This document shows positions 16,861-26,266 of a DNA stretch of 64,000 nt, piece after piece. Each line of letters starts with the position of its first letter. Position 1 is the first letter of the stretch. The notes beneath the pieces were generated by a model. The model was not told where the DNA came from. It worked only from the letters and a program-made list of their open reading frames with translations, and did not search any database. The position numbers and the translations under genes were made by a program. The stretch covers positions 124,001-188,000 of the forward strand of contig NZ_CP111041.1 in assembly GCF_026248685.1 (NCBI RefSeq), in the 5' to 3' direction. Source of the stretch: Haladaptatus caseinilyticus. Its GTDB lineage: Archaea > Halobacteriota > Halobacteria > Halobacteriales > Haladaptataceae.

Positions 16861-17187
16861 TTATTCGAATTCGTCGTTGGGATGCGCATAGAGCAATTCG
16901 CTCTCACCATCATCATAATCACTCTCAGGTCCTCCGATGATGAGATCTAGCTCCCGGGGGACGCCACCGACCTCGATTGTCTCCGGATAGCGCCCGTCAT
17001 ATTCGAATTCGTCCATAGCATCGAAGCTCTCGAATGCAAGGACAACATCGACGTCGCTCTCCCGTGTGACTTCCTTCGTCGGGTTCACAAAACTGCCCGT
17101 GAGCCACGCACTGAGAAGGCAATCTTCGTTAACTCCAAGTGCATCTCGGATCTGTGGCCACGTTGGCTTGCGTTCGTTATTGGCCAT
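16861..17187 (-). CDS. Nucleotidyltransferase-fold protein (MNT-like)
   Basis: 108 residues. LTGSFVNPTKEVTRESDVDV near residues 29-48 is the GSxx...SDxD signature of the minimal nucleotidyltransferase fold, and LDLIIGG may supply the third carboxylate. MNT proteins usually pair with HEPN partners as toxin-antitoxin systems in which MNT modifies HEPN. No HEPN gene is adjacent, so it may be an orphan. Confidence 0.65.
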   Translation of the reverse strand: MANNERKPTWPQIRDALGVNEDCLLSAWLTGSFVNPTKEVTRESDVDVVLAFESFDAMDEFEYDGRYPETIEVGGVPRELDLIIGGPESDYDDGESELLYAHPNDEFE

Positions 17188-17338
17188 TGTAGTGGACGTG
17201 TCGGTAATTGGTTACTGTGATACAGGCACTAAATCGCGATGCCGGAACCAGACATCGATTCGTCGAACTGAGAATTCAATTGAAATTCGATGTTAGATAG
17301 ACAAAACCACTTTCAAAATTCGAATATACCGTGATATC

Positions 17339-17356
17339 GTAACCAATTTTGGTTAC
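17339..17356. promoter_or_regulatory. Perfect palindrome upstream of the aldehyde dehydrogenase promoter
   Basis: GTAACCAA (17339-17346) and TTGGTTAC (17349-17356) with a 2-bp centre. A TATA-like tttatatctatata begins about 14 bp downstream, and the gene starts at 17425. It is a good candidate operator for control of the dehydrogenase. Confidence 0.55.
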
Positions 17357-17424
17357 GTCGCGGCGGTAGTTTTATATCTATATACGAGTACAATATTTGT
17401 AGACGTCATCAACGGAAAGAAAAC

Positions 17425-18786
17425 ATGAATGTTGTGAATCCAGCAACCGGAAAACAGGTCAAAACGTACGAAGACGACGACATTACTGATGCAAAGGCTG
17501 CGCTTGAAACTGCGTCAGCTGCGTTTGATTCGTGGCGGACTCGCCCACTCAGGGAACGGGAGTTACTCCTCGCGAATGTTGCGGAGATCCTCCGAGAGAA
17601 CTCACAGAAGTACGCCGAGTTAATGGCTCAAGAGATGGGCAAGCCGATCACACAGGCGAAAGCGGAGATCGAGAAGTGTGAGTGGGTCTGCAATCATTAT
17701 GCAGAGCATGCAGACACCTACCTCGAAGATGAGTATCACCCAAGTCCTGCTGGTTCTACTGTTAAAACATCGTACGAACCATTAGGTGTCGTTCTCGCTG
17801 TTATGCCGTGGAACTTTCCGTTTTGGCAGGTGTTCCGATTTGCGGCCCCATATCTCACTGCAGGAAATGTTGGAATTTTGAAGCACGCTTCTAACGTACC
17901 AGGATGTGCAGTGGTTATCGAGGAAATTTTCCGTGAAGCGGGGTATCCTGAAGGTGTTTTTCAATCCCTACTTCTTCCCTCTTCGTATATTGATGAACTA
18001 CTTGCTGATGACCGGGTGAAAGCCGCGACCCTTACCGGAAGTGGCCCGGCTGGTCGAGCCATCGCATCGACAGCTGGTGAGCATCTCAAGAAAACCGTTC
18101 TCGAACTCGGAGGAAGTGGCCCATTCGTCGTACTTGCTGACGCAGATTTAGATAATGCTGCAGAAACTGGTGCATGGGCACGTAACCAGAACGGGGGTCA
18201 ATCATGTATCGCTGCCAAACGGTTCATTGTTCACGAAGATGTCTACGACGACTTCCTACCTCGTCTAACGGACGAATTCGAATCACTGACCATCGGTGAT
18301 CCGATGAAAGAGGACACCGACATCGGTTCACAAGCAAGGCATGATTTAATGGAAGAACTCCACCAGCAAGTGACCGAAAGCATTGACGCTGGCGCTACGC
18401 TCCATCTTGGAGGAGAACCACTTGACCGGGATGGGGCATTCTACCCGCCCACTATACTTACAGATATCCCAGAGGGTTGCCCAGCAGATACGGAAGAATT
18501 GTTTGGCCCTGTGGCGGCGATCTATCGTGTCTCTAATGAGGATGACGCAATCAAAAAAGCAAATGACACTGAATTTGGACTCGGTGCCAGTATTTGGACA
18601 GAGGATCGGGAGCATGGGACACAACTTTCACGCCAAATCGACGCTGGCTGTGTATACGTTAATCAACTTGTGAAATCAGATCCACGTGTTCCCTTTGGTG
18701 GCATCAACGATTCTGGGTATGGTCGTGAACTCTCTGAGATCGGCATTCAAGAGTTCGTCAATAAGAAGACCGTTTGGGTGGAGTAA
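17425..18786 (+). CDS. gabD: NAD(P)-dependent aldehyde dehydrogenase, succinate-semialdehyde type
   Basis: 453 residues, full length. Rossmann and substrate features are PWNFPFWQVFRFAAPYLTAG, then LTGSGPAGRAIA, the catalytic Glu in LELGGSGPFVV and the catalytic Cys in NGGQSCIAAKRFIV. The short N-terminus and the family pattern fit the succinate-semialdehyde dehydrogenase class, which oxidises succinate semialdehyde to succinate. Other aldehydes are possible. Single gene with its own promoter. Confidence 0.85.
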   Translation: MNVVNPATGKQVKTYEDDDITDAKAALETASAAFDSWRTRPLRERELLLANVAEILRENSQKYAELMAQEMGKPITQAKAEIEKCEWVCNHYAEHADTYLEDEYHPSPAGSTVKTSYEPLGVVLAVMPWNFPFWQVFRFAAPYLTAGNVGILKHASNVPGCAVVIEEIFREAGYPEGVFQSLLLPSSYIDELLADDRVKAATLTGSGPAGRAIASTAGEHLKKTVLELGGSGPFVVLADADLDNAAETGAWARNQNGGQSCIAAKRFIVHEDVYDDFLPRLTDEFESLTIGDPMKEDTDIGSQARHDLMEELHQQVTESIDAGATLHLGGEPLDRDGAFYPPTILTDIPEGCPADTEELFGPVAAIYRVSNEDDAIKKANDTEFGLGASIWTEDREHGTQLSRQIDAGCVYVNQLVKSDPRVPFGGINDSGYGRELSEIGIQEFVNKKTVWVE

Positions 18787-19118
18787 CTAACGCGCGGAAT
18801 TTTATATCGGCCACGAACTCCACTTGGCCTTTTTGTTGGCTTGTGGTCACTTCCGCCACCTCGTGGAAGGTCATAATCGAATAGCCACCTTGACAATGCA
18901 CAACCAGATAGTTCGCTCCCGTAATTGAGCGTTTGTCAGCATAAAACCGACCGATTATTATAAATTTTTAAATAACTTTGATTTATAATACACACTCATC
19001 GAAGGAATGCGAAGACAACGCCATCGGAAAATCACATTCTGTAACGAAGAAAACACACATGGCATATGTAATGTGCTTATAAATAAGATAGATAGTCGTA
19101 GGCAAGATAGGATCTTAT
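18787..19118. other. Intergenic region
   Basis: 332 bp, AT-rich toward the end (attataaatttttaaataa near 18956-18974). It contains no open reading frame I can support. It probably holds the promoter of the HTH_10 regulator at 19119. Confidence 0.4.
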
Positions 19119-19820
19119 ATGGGAGGTACGATCGTCGAAGTTAGTATCGCTGCCGAAGAGTTTGCACTCAAGCACACGTTGGCCACGCTCGAAACTGTGA
19201 CTATCGAAGTCGAACAGACAATTACGACCGATCGAGATGGCCTGATGCCATTCATATGGTTCAATACAGACGATAGTCTTGCGCTTGAGTGCGCGTTGAC
19301 CGACGACGACAGTGTTACTGACTTTCACCTAATCGCAGATTTCGAGACAGAATCTCTCTATCAACTTACGTGGAACGATCGGGTCAACCATCTGGTTAGG
19401 GTTCTTGCCGAAGAAAACGGAGCAGTCCTCGCTGCTACTGGTAAAGACGACACTTGGCATCTTCGGTTATTGTTCGCTGATCATGATGCAGTGCGACGCA
19501 CATCTGAATACTGTAAAGAGGAGGGGGTTCCATTAGAAATTCAGAATATCCAGGAATTTACAAGAAAATCTCAGACCCGATTCGGACTTACAAAGTCACA
19601 GCAACGAGCACTACAACTTGCCACTACTCACGGCTATTATTCGGTGCCTCGCGAAGCCACTGCAGATGACTTGGCTGAAAAACTTGATGTCTCACATCAA
19701 GCGCTCTCTGAACGACTGCGGCGTGCCCATGGCAATCTGGTCGACTATGTGTTCCTAAATCGAGTCGGTACACCAGAGGTAGCAGAAACAGATTCCGACA
19801 AAGACGTGGCCTCTGAGTGA
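19119..19820 (+). CDS. HTH_10 (bacterio-opsin activator-type) transcriptional regulator
   Basis: 233 residues. The N-terminal part (TIVEVSIAAEEFALKHTL; LMPFIWFNTDD; FHLIADFETESLYQL) is the GAF-like domain associated with Bat proteins. The C-terminal 55 residues (FGLTKSQQRALQLATTHGYY, then SVPREATADDLAEKLDVSHQ and ALSERLRRAHGNL) form the HTH_10 domain. The family controls diverse haloarchaeal genes; the target here is unknown. Convergent with the HalOD1 gene (14-bp gap). Close paralogues are at 31459 and, as a ruin, at 28947. Confidence 0.88.
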   Translation: MGGTIVEVSIAAEEFALKHTLATLETVTIEVEQTITTDRDGLMPFIWFNTDDSLALECALTDDDSVTDFHLIADFETESLYQLTWNDRVNHLVRVLAEENGAVLAATGKDDTWHLRLLFADHDAVRRTSEYCKEEGVPLEIQNIQEFTRKSQTRFGLTKSQQRALQLATTHGYYSVPREATADDLAEKLDVSHQALSERLRRAHGNLVDYVFLNRVGTPEVAETDSDKDVASE

Positions 19821-19834
19821 AAACTGCCGGTGTC

Positions 19835-20125
19835 TTAGCCACTCTCAGCGTCGGTTGGTTCGAGCTCAACCGTCCGATCAGCGTGGACAGTAACCTGATA
19901 GTTACAGTACTCGAAAATCACTTTCCCGTGTCGTTCGGATTCTCTGTGAAGTGGAGCAAACAGCTTGTTGAGTGCATCTGGATCGATAGCCTCGTATAAT
20001 GGCGGGCACTCACTTGAATCGGGACCGTCACGGGCAGCGATTGCTGCTTGGATCAACACTACTATCGATGTGTCTGTCACTGTCGTCTGCTTGTTGCTCG
20101 GTGCGTTGGTTGTTGTCTCTCCCAT
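19835..20125 (-). CDS. HalOD1 output-domain protein
   Basis: 96 residues with the whole HalOD1 pattern: TSIVVLIQAAIAARDG, CPPLYEAIDPDALNKLFAP and the final strands GKVIFEYCNYQVTVHADRTV. Function of the domain is unproven; it occurs alone or fused to signalling proteins. The DUF7344 gene lies 176 bp upstream on the same strand. Confidence 0.85.
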   Translation of the reverse strand: MGETTTNAPSNKQTTVTDTSIVVLIQAAIAARDGPDSSECPPLYEAIDPDALNKLFAPLHRESERHGKVIFEYCNYQVTVHADRTVELEPTDAESG

Positions 20126-20301
20126 TTCTATCCTCTCCCCAGAGTCCTCGTGACTAGTAGGGTATCCCTCACGAGTACTCTATACAATACTCAAAGATGT
20201 AGGTATAAACATCCTCTGGCAAGAGATGAAACCACTATTCTCTTAGTAATACCCTCACGTAGTAATGAAACGACTTATCCGACCAAACGATATGAGACGT
20301 T

Positions 20302-20754
20302 CTACATCGTTTCATCGAGCACAGATAGGTACTTTTCCACTTCGGGATGACTTCGATATCGGATGGTTTCGCTTCGAGCATCAAAATCGATCATTCCGGC
20401 ATCGTCCAGTTTTGGGAGATGGTTATGTTGCAGTGTAACTCTCACAGCATCGTCCTGCGTCCGTTGCATACTGGTTTCGGTTTCTGATTTCTGCGCCAAA
20501 ATGACAGTGACAAGATCGTCTATTGTTGCAAGATCGTTCTCAGACTGTGAAAGGGATAAAAGAATCAAGCGGCGATACGAGTGAGACAGGATACCAAAGA
20601 ACGTATTTAGGGATAGATTCGAAGAAGATGAGCTATCGTCATATTGGGATGTGTTCGTTGGTTCATAGTTAATCTGCGAGGTAATCATTTGAGAATCGGA
20701 ACTACCAGGTCGATCGCTGTCGTGTGGGTTCATGGATACGTATTGAGAACACAC
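20302..20754 (-). CDS. DUF7344 family winged-helix protein
   Basis: 150 residues. A Ser/Thr/Gln-rich N-terminus of about 45 residues precedes the domain: FGILSHSYRRLILLSLSQSE, then VRVTLQHNHLPKLDDAGMID and RSETIRYRSHP. Likely a small DNA-binding regulator. Upstream of HalOD1, as in the cluster at 5 kb. Confidence 0.82.
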   Translation of the reverse strand: MCSQYVSMNPHDSDRPGSSDSQMITSQINYEPTNTSQYDDSSSSSNLSLNTFFGILSHSYRRLILLSLSQSENDLATIDDLVTVILAQKSETETSMQRTQDDAVRVTLQHNHLPKLDDAGMIDFDARSETIRYRSHPEVEKYLSVLDETM

Positions 20755-20942
20755 GGATAGTGTGCCCCGCGTACCGGCAACGCGTATGAACCCGATCTAA
20801 GTACTTGGTAGGGTCATCGATCCCTTCATCATTGGGACACGGCTCGAACACACTTTCTATCCCGAGGTTCTGTTTTGAAATATAGATTTAGATTAATAGC
20901 TTCACGGGCTGCATTAGCAAGCATCTCCTATATCTCGATGAT

Positions 20943-20970
20943 ATCTGCCGGGTTTAGTATGGCTTGCATT
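20943..20970 (+). promoter_or_regulatory. Upstream element shared with 27211 and 29664
   Basis: ATCTGCCGGGTTTAGTA followed by GGCTTGCAT. The element lies 127 bp before the DUF7835 gene at 21070, exactly the distance seen for the paralogue (27211 to 27338). A related element is at 29664. It may be a conserved regulatory or promoter site. Confidence 0.4.
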
Positions 20971-21069
20971 CAAAGACAGTAGGTAAAGAGGGTTCCCCAT
21001 TGTTCTATTCTACTGTAGCAAAGTGCAACTGAACGGGATACAATACAGTCCACCGGACCTAACAAAATC

Positions 21070-21270
21070 ATGGTCACCACAACAACTACTGACGGCCAAT
21101 CCGGCGAACTGTGCGAGAACTGTAATGCGATGACGCCTCATCAAGTGACGATTGAGATCGTTACTGAGAACGAAGAAAATTCAAACGCAGCGTTCTCTCG
21201 AGAGCCCTACCGTATCACGGAGTGCCAACAATGTGGCTTAACGAGCAAACAGCGCGCAAACAACATGTAG
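21070..21270 (+). CDS. DUF7835 putative zinc beta-ribbon protein
   Basis: 66 residues with two Cys pairs: LCENCNAMTPHQVTIEIVTE and TECQQCGLTSKQRANN. The linker contains NSNAAFSREPYRI, which is diagnostic of this haloarchaeal family. Its near twin at 27338 has lost the Gly after the last Cys. A broken DUF7563 gene follows, as the intact one does in the other copy. Confidence 0.8.
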   Translation: MVTTTTTDGQSGELCENCNAMTPHQVTIEIVTENEENSNAAFSREPYRITECQQCGLTSKQRANNM

Positions 21271-21277
21271 AGTGGTG

Positions 21278-21469
21278 ATGATTCATGCCAAGAGCGACCA
21301 CGCCGAAGCAAATGAAGTTATGAATCGAAGGCACACAATGCAGAACTGCGGGAGCTTCGTCACCCGTGATTTCTAACGCGTATTCGGTGATAAATAAAAC
21401 ATCGTGCATGAATGTTTAGACAGCATAAATGGTACTGATGTGAAGGATGGGTGCGCGGTTCATTCATGA
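21278..21469 (+). pseudogene. Decayed DUF7563 gene, duplicate of 27550-27735
   Basis: From about 21337 the frame reads MQNCGSFVTRDF, then a TAA, RVFGDK, a second TAA, and NIVHECLDSINGTDVKDG to TGA 21467-21469. Aligned with the intact copy it has lost the first Cys-x-x-Cys partner, part of the second pair and two sense codons. The preceding 60 bp are scrambled. Clear loss of function after a duplication. Confidence 0.7.
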
Positions 21470-21600
21470 GAAAGTTCGATTGTAGATGGGTGTGCACCTT
21501 GGACTATTCACAGCTCGAGGCGGGGATGGGTCATTTCCATTTCTAAGATGATGTGGCAGAAATAGCTTTTTCAGGAGGACTAAATTTACCGTTCGGACTG

Positions 21601-22443
21601 TTACCTGACGTCGAATGATTCATTAGGTTCACCTCTACTCTCTTGTCCACCGCGAACAACGTGACCATATTTGAGAAGAGCGACAAAAACTGTACCGCCA
21701 ATTACATTTCCGGCCGTCGCGCCCACAAGGAATCTGCCATAGTCCACAAACGTAATCTTGGAACTAGCGAACAAGCCTAAGAGAACCTCAACGTTTCCGG
21801 CAATACAGTGGGGAAGGTGGGCAAATCCGATGGTGGAAGCAATAAGCCAGACGAAAAATATCCGACTGATCGTTTCCTGTGCGGCGGTGACGAGCCACGA
21901 AAGCAAGCCCATGAGCCAACCAGCGAACACGCCGCTGGCAATCAATACGAGCAAGCTATGGTCGGTAAGGCTTGACGCGATATCGGTGAATGCAGCGGAA
22001 TTAATAAGTCCAGTTGCTGGGCCGACAACCACTGCAAATCCAGCGAAGATTATGCCACCAAGGATGTTTCCAGCGTAGACGATACCCCAGAGGCGGCCCA
22101 GTTGGGATAGCGAAGCTTGTTGGTCAAGCACTGGGAGTACGGCGAGCGTGGTGTGTTCAGTGAACAACTCAGATCGGCCGAGGATGACAAATATAAATCC
22201 GATAGCGTAGATATTCGCCATCAATAGTTCGGTAACTGGTTCACCAAGAGCACCAGTCAGTAGCGTCGCCATCACCGCCATTAACAGCGGACCAAAGCCA
22301 ATATCGAGCCCCGCAGAGAGTCCTGACAGGAAGAGCCCCTCAGTCGACCGGTTGAGTTCTGAGAGGGCCTGACTGATTTCCTGAGAGAGGATATCCTCAT
22401 ATGCTTTCTGTTCATCTGTCGATCCGACATCTGTGGCGCTCAT
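21601..22443 (-). CDS. Formate/nitrite transporter (FNT) family channel
   Basis: About 280 residues from ATG 22441-22443 with six hydrophobic segments. Family features: GLFLSGLSAGLDIGFGPLLM near the start, then GNILGGIIFAGFAVVV and IGFAHLPHCIAGNVEVLLGL near residues 200-220, where the His and Asn line the FNT pore. FNT pentamers conduct formate, nitrite, hydrosulfide or lactate. No metabolic partner gene is adjacent, so the anion is unknown. Confidence 0.85.
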   Translation of the reverse strand: MSATDVGSTDEQKAYEDILSQEISQALSELNRSTEGLFLSGLSAGLDIGFGPLLMAVMATLLTGALGEPVTELLMANIYAIGFIFVILGRSELFTEHTTLAVLPVLDQQASLSQLGRLWGIVYAGNILGGIIFAGFAVVVGPATGLINSAAFTDIASSLTDHSLLVLIASGVFAGWLMGLLSWLVTAAQETISRIFFVWLIASTIGFAHLPHCIAGNVEVLLGLFASSKITFVDYGRFLVGATAGNVIGGTVFVALLKYGHVVRGGQESRGEPNESFDVR

Positions 22444-22467
22444 TACACAATAGTTCAATGGACGCAC

Positions 22468-22941
22468 GCGTTAAAGCACTTTTCAAGACATCAACCCCAA
22501 CCAAGCGAACATCCATTTAAATGCAAAATATCAATGGATACGTGAACACATATTCATCGTGCTGCAAAGCTTATCGACCCTCATCTGAGCGTTCCGGACT
22601 GACTGTGAACTTCTCGAATCACGCTGCTCGTGCGAACAGCGGATTTGCTGCGCGCCGGGCAAGACTGAGATATTGATGGATGGAACTGACCACCAAACAC
22701 TCACGAACGATATCGATGCAACGACCGCTGCGACAATACATCTGAGACGCAAGAAGCCATACTGTTAGAGAAAATGCCGCCGCTGTCTGTCTGACTTCCC
22801 GTCACGGACTGATTCAGGCTTCGTTTGCAGCGCCGGTACTCGTTGAGCACGTAAGCAAAACGGAGACCGATGACAGACAGTGTATCCTACAGTAAACGGT
22901 GAGGTTCGAGTGCCCTGCACCGCTACAAAAATGACAATATA
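22468..22941. other. Intergenic or decayed region
   Basis: No intact gene. Short open stretches on both strands are interrupted by stops. The composition around 22560-22900 (GC-richer, codon-like) suggests former coding sequence, but I could not assign a family. Confidence 0.35.
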
Positions 22942-23760
22942 TCAGAGATAAGAGTCATCGTACGATTCGGCTGATTTCGCAGAGTGGATATTTCCACACT
23001 GAGTACATTCGATTTGATCCTGCGCGTTTGTTGCAATATCCATTGAGCCGCAATTGCTGCAATAATATCCGAACTGTTCAGAATACTCTTCATCTACGTA
23101 CGTGGCGAAAAATGGCTCTTCCGTCCCCGATTCCGCCTCATCTCGGTTTATGTACACTTTTTGGTCATCACTCGTCGTAGCAGCCGTAACACCATGGTGT
23201 GTTTCAGTATCTGGGAGTTCCATCTCGGCCGGGTCTACTTCGCTTGAGGCGGAATTACTTGAAACGTCTGTCCCTGCCGGAGTTTGCGCGTAAACGTTCT
23301 CGATGAAGGTTTCATCCCCGTACTCTACGTGCCGATCATTCATTTTCTCGAAATTGGCTTGTTCGAAAAATTGTCCACCTTCTCTGTTCGCATCGAGCGT
23401 GCCAGCCTTGATTTGCTCTGCCCCGTGTTCGCGTAACTTTTCGGTTATCACTTCGAACAACTGAGTTCCGACTCCTTTCCCGCGATGTTCCGGATCCACG
23501 AACAACCAACGTACTTCACCAGTGTTTTCGTCGAGATGTGCCTCGGTAAGCCCTACAATGGTCTCCCAGTCTTCGTCTTCAAGCACGAGAACGATGCTCT
23601 CGGAACTTTCGACAAGCCCTGTTATGCGATCTTCGGTAAACTGATCCTCCACGAGATTGTCGATTTGTTGTGGGCTCAGAGCGTAGGAAGCAGTCATCGT
23701 ACTTTCCGTGAGTTCGCGGATCCGCTCTGTGTCACTTTGAGTTGGCTCACGTAATTTCAT
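22942..23760 (-). CDS. GNAT acetyltransferase fused to a DUF5816 zinc ribbon
   Basis: 272 residues. The GNAT domain spans residues 1-160, with the CoA-binding loop WLFVDPEHRGKGVGTQLFEV. After an acidic linker, the DUF5816 part has VYINRDEAESGTEEPFFATY, YYCSNCGSMDIATN and IECTQCGNIHSA: two Cys-x-x-Cys knuckles forming a zinc ribbon. This fusion is a known haloarchaeal architecture; the substrate is unknown. Confidence 0.85.
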   Translation of the reverse strand: MKLREPTQSDTERIRELTESTMTASYALSPQQIDNLVEDQFTEDRITGLVESSESIVLVLEDEDWETIVGLTEAHLDENTGEVRWLFVDPEHRGKGVGTQLFEVITEKLREHGAEQIKAGTLDANREGGQFFEQANFEKMNDRHVEYGDETFIENVYAQTPAGTDVSSNSASSEVDPAEMELPDTETHHGVTAATTSDDQKVYINRDEAESGTEEPFFATYVDEEYSEQFGYYCSNCGSMDIATNAQDQIECTQCGNIHSAKSAESYDDSYL

Positions 23761-24029
23761 AGGCCAACTTTTCTTCTCGAAACAGAAAAGTCCGTGCCAG
23801 AACGGTTACAGTGCTCTAGATTTCCCCGAGTGACTGAGAATATTGTCGAATATCTCACATTCGAAAAATTCACCCATGTATTGAATTGATAAAATAATAA
23901 TCGTACGATACGCAAGCAAGCATAAGGGGCTCTCGACAGCCTCGGGGTATCCGGCTCGGAATATGATAAATGAGAGCAATATGCAGCCCAAGGGATTATG
24001 CGGCAGCATCAAAACAATCAAACAGCATC

Positions 24030-25544
24030 ATGTGTCCATCCCCAGCGAAGCGAGAACTCTCGTCGAACGACACGGATGAAAGCACAGAGATGTCAATGTC
24101 ACCACCAGGAGAGGATTTCGTCCTCATCTCAAATCGCCAACCGTATCGGCATTATTATGCCGATGATGGCAGTATAAAGGTTGATCGTCCTGCAGGAGGT
24201 CTCACTGCAGGACTCGATCCAGTGATGCAACAGACCGATGGCACATGGATCGCGTGGGGAGACGGAGAAGCGGATGATGCAGTTACTGACAACAACGGAA
24301 CGATGCGGGTGCCACCGGAAGAACAGGCGTATACACTCAAGCGTGTGTGGCTCCCGGATGAAGAGGTCGAGGGCTACTACTACGGATACAGCAATCGAGT
24401 ACTGTGGCCCCTCTGTCATGGTGGAATTTGGAAAACAGAGTATGCTAACCGAAATTGGGCGCGGTATCAACAAGCAAATGAAAAGTTTGCTGACGCTATT
24501 ACCGAACGAGCGGATTCGAAGTCAGTCATCTGGTTTCAGGATTATCACTTTTCATTGGCTCCACGATTGATTCGTAATGCTATCCCGGATAGCTTTCTCA
24601 TGCACTTTTGGCACATTCCATGGCCCGGGTTGAATACATTCCAGACGTGCCCACAGCAGCAAGAATTACTCGATGGCCTTCTGGGCAACGACTTGCTTGG
24701 ATTTCATATCCAGAATTACTGTGAGAACTTCCTCGACTGCGTTGAAGAGTGTCTGGATGAGGCAATCGTCGATCGTGAGGATGGCCAGATTCAATATCGG
24801 AATCACACGACGACAGTTCGGGCGTTTCCGATGGGAATCGATGCAGAAGTAATGCAGACAGCGAGCAGCAATAAGGGGCAGCCCTTCTGGAACCGATTTC
24901 GACGCGAGTACGAAATCGCGCCGAACACGAAGATTGCTGTTGGCGTGGATCGTCTCGATTACACGAAGGGAATTCTCGAACGACTCGATGCGCTCGAACG
25001 TTTTTGGGTGACCGAACCGAAGTGGCGGGGTAATCTCACGTACGTGCAGAAAGCAGATGAGAGTCGTTCACGGATACCCGATTATCAGAATCTCCAGCAA
25101 AACGTCGAGGATGCTGTTACACGGATCAATGATCGATTTAGAACCGACGACTGGCGTCCAATTATTTACATCGACGATTGGTTGACCGAGGACGAACTCG
25201 CCGGACTCTACCGACATGGAGACATACTGCTCGTCAGTGCTCTTCGAGACGGCATGAATCTCGTCACGAAAGAGTATGTGGCCGCTCAGACAGCAGAACC
25301 CGGGGTTCTTGTCCTCAGTAATCAGACAGGTGCTTACGAGGAACTCGGCGACGACGCTGTCACCATCAACCCGCACGATACCGATAAGTTTGCGGCCACC
25401 ATCGAAACAGCACTGACGATGGATGAGAAAGAGCGGCGAGAACGAATGGCAGTGCTCCAAAAACAGGTGATGGAAAACGATCTTGTCGAGTGGATGTCGG
25501 ATATTTTCGAGACAGCTTCCCGTTTGCGGGACGAGAAAGAGTGA
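24030..25544 (+). CDS. otsA: Alpha,alpha-trehalose-phosphate synthase (UDP/ADP-glucose type, GT20)
   Basis: About 504 residues from ATG 24030; an in-frame ATG at 23970 exists. It makes trehalose-6-phosphate from a nucleotide-glucose and glucose-6-phosphate, an osmolyte pathway. GT20 landmarks: FVLISNRQPYRHYY, RPAGGLTAGLDP, VWFQDYHFSL-like IWFQDYHFSLAPRL, FWHIPWPG, AVGVDRLDYTKGI, and the nucleotide-binding SALRDGMNLVTKEYVAAQ. No phosphatase gene (otsB) is adjacent. Confidence 0.9.
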   Translation: MCPSPAKRELSSNDTDESTEMSMSPPGEDFVLISNRQPYRHYYADDGSIKVDRPAGGLTAGLDPVMQQTDGTWIAWGDGEADDAVTDNNGTMRVPPEEQAYTLKRVWLPDEEVEGYYYGYSNRVLWPLCHGGIWKTEYANRNWARYQQANEKFADAITERADSKSVIWFQDYHFSLAPRLIRNAIPDSFLMHFWHIPWPGLNTFQTCPQQQELLDGLLGNDLLGFHIQNYCENFLDCVEECLDEAIVDREDGQIQYRNHTTTVRAFPMGIDAEVMQTASSNKGQPFWNRFRREYEIAPNTKIAVGVDRLDYTKGILERLDALERFWVTEPKWRGNLTYVQKADESRSRIPDYQNLQQNVEDAVTRINDRFRTDDWRPIIYIDDWLTEDELAGLYRHGDILLVSALRDGMNLVTKEYVAAQTAEPGVLVLSNQTGAYEELGDDAVTINPHDTDKFAATIETALTMDEKERRERMAVLQKQVMENDLVEWMSDIFETASRLRDEKE

Positions 25545-25632
25545 CCGCGTATTCCGGAATCGCCGTATTAGTAGGTCTTTCGAACGGTTATCATTTGGGA
25601 TTATAAGGATATTCCCCCAATGCCGATTTTTT

Positions 25633-25663
25633 CATGCTTGGTTCAAGAATAGAACCAAGCATG
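25633..25663. terminator. Perfect 12-bp hairpin after otsA
   Basis: CATGCTTGGTTC (25633-25644) and GAACCAAGCATG (25652-25663) with a 7-nt loop. It lies between the end of otsA and the convergent end of the minus-strand gene at 25721. It could act as a bidirectional terminator or RNA stabiliser, though archaeal termination mainly needs T-runs. An insertion-element remnant is also possible. Confidence 0.45.
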
Positions 25664-25720
25664 ACGAATACGGACGGTAGTTAATTTGCGTGAGTGTGAA
25701 TCGTTCGATCGAGACTGATT

Positions 25721-25999
25721 TCACCTTTTTTTGCCAGTGTGAAGATAAATCGCCTGTTTTTGTTCCGGTAGTTGAATTTCCTCTTCTACGTCGTACTGGG
25801 AGGTACAGCGACGCTGATAGCGTTTGAAGAAGTCGAAGACCGTTCCGGGAAAGAAATCGCGCCATCGTATTCCCTGTTCAATGACGAATCGTTTTTCATA
25901 TGGGGTTCCACACAGGGGACATTCGTTAGTATCCGAAGTCTGATTGGGCTTCACGTGTACTTGAACAGGTTGTACAATGATACGTTTGGTGGCATCCAT
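25721..25999 (-). CDS. Small protein with a CxxC knuckle, function unknown
   Basis: 92 residues from ATG 25997-25999 (a longer start at 26059 is possible). NECPLCGTPYEKRFVIEQG has one Cys-x-x-Cys pair, and RRCTSQYDVEEEIQ a later single Cys. Basic and aromatic, unlike the acidic bulk of the proteome. Possibly a zinc-binding nucleic-acid protein; family not recognised. Confidence 0.5.
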   Translation of the reverse strand: MDATKRIIVQPVQVHVKPNQTSDTNECPLCGTPYEKRFVIEQGIRWRDFFPGTVFDFFKRYQRRCTSQYDVEEEIQLPEQKQAIYLHTGKKR

Positions 26000-26266
26000 T
26001 ATTACATTACGTATGGTGATATGAAGAAAATATCGTGGTTTCCCCTCTCGCCTGAGCAATGACGGGATTCCAAGCGACAGTCAGTCCATGCTTGCGCTGT
26101 CTTGTTATAGCCTCCACCGATGAATTCAAAGTGAGCTATCACTCTGTCTAAATGTCCATTATATTTCTGTGTATGGAATCACCACACTCGCTCGTGAGAA
26201 CTTTGTTACTACAGTACCTGCTTTTGCAGCCAGAACCCCTTTTCCGGTTCGCTCTCTATGGATACT

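Noticed and set aside
25633-25663. CRISPR or crRNA-like repeat
   Set aside because: It is a single hairpin; no array of spaced repeats was seen anywhere in the window.
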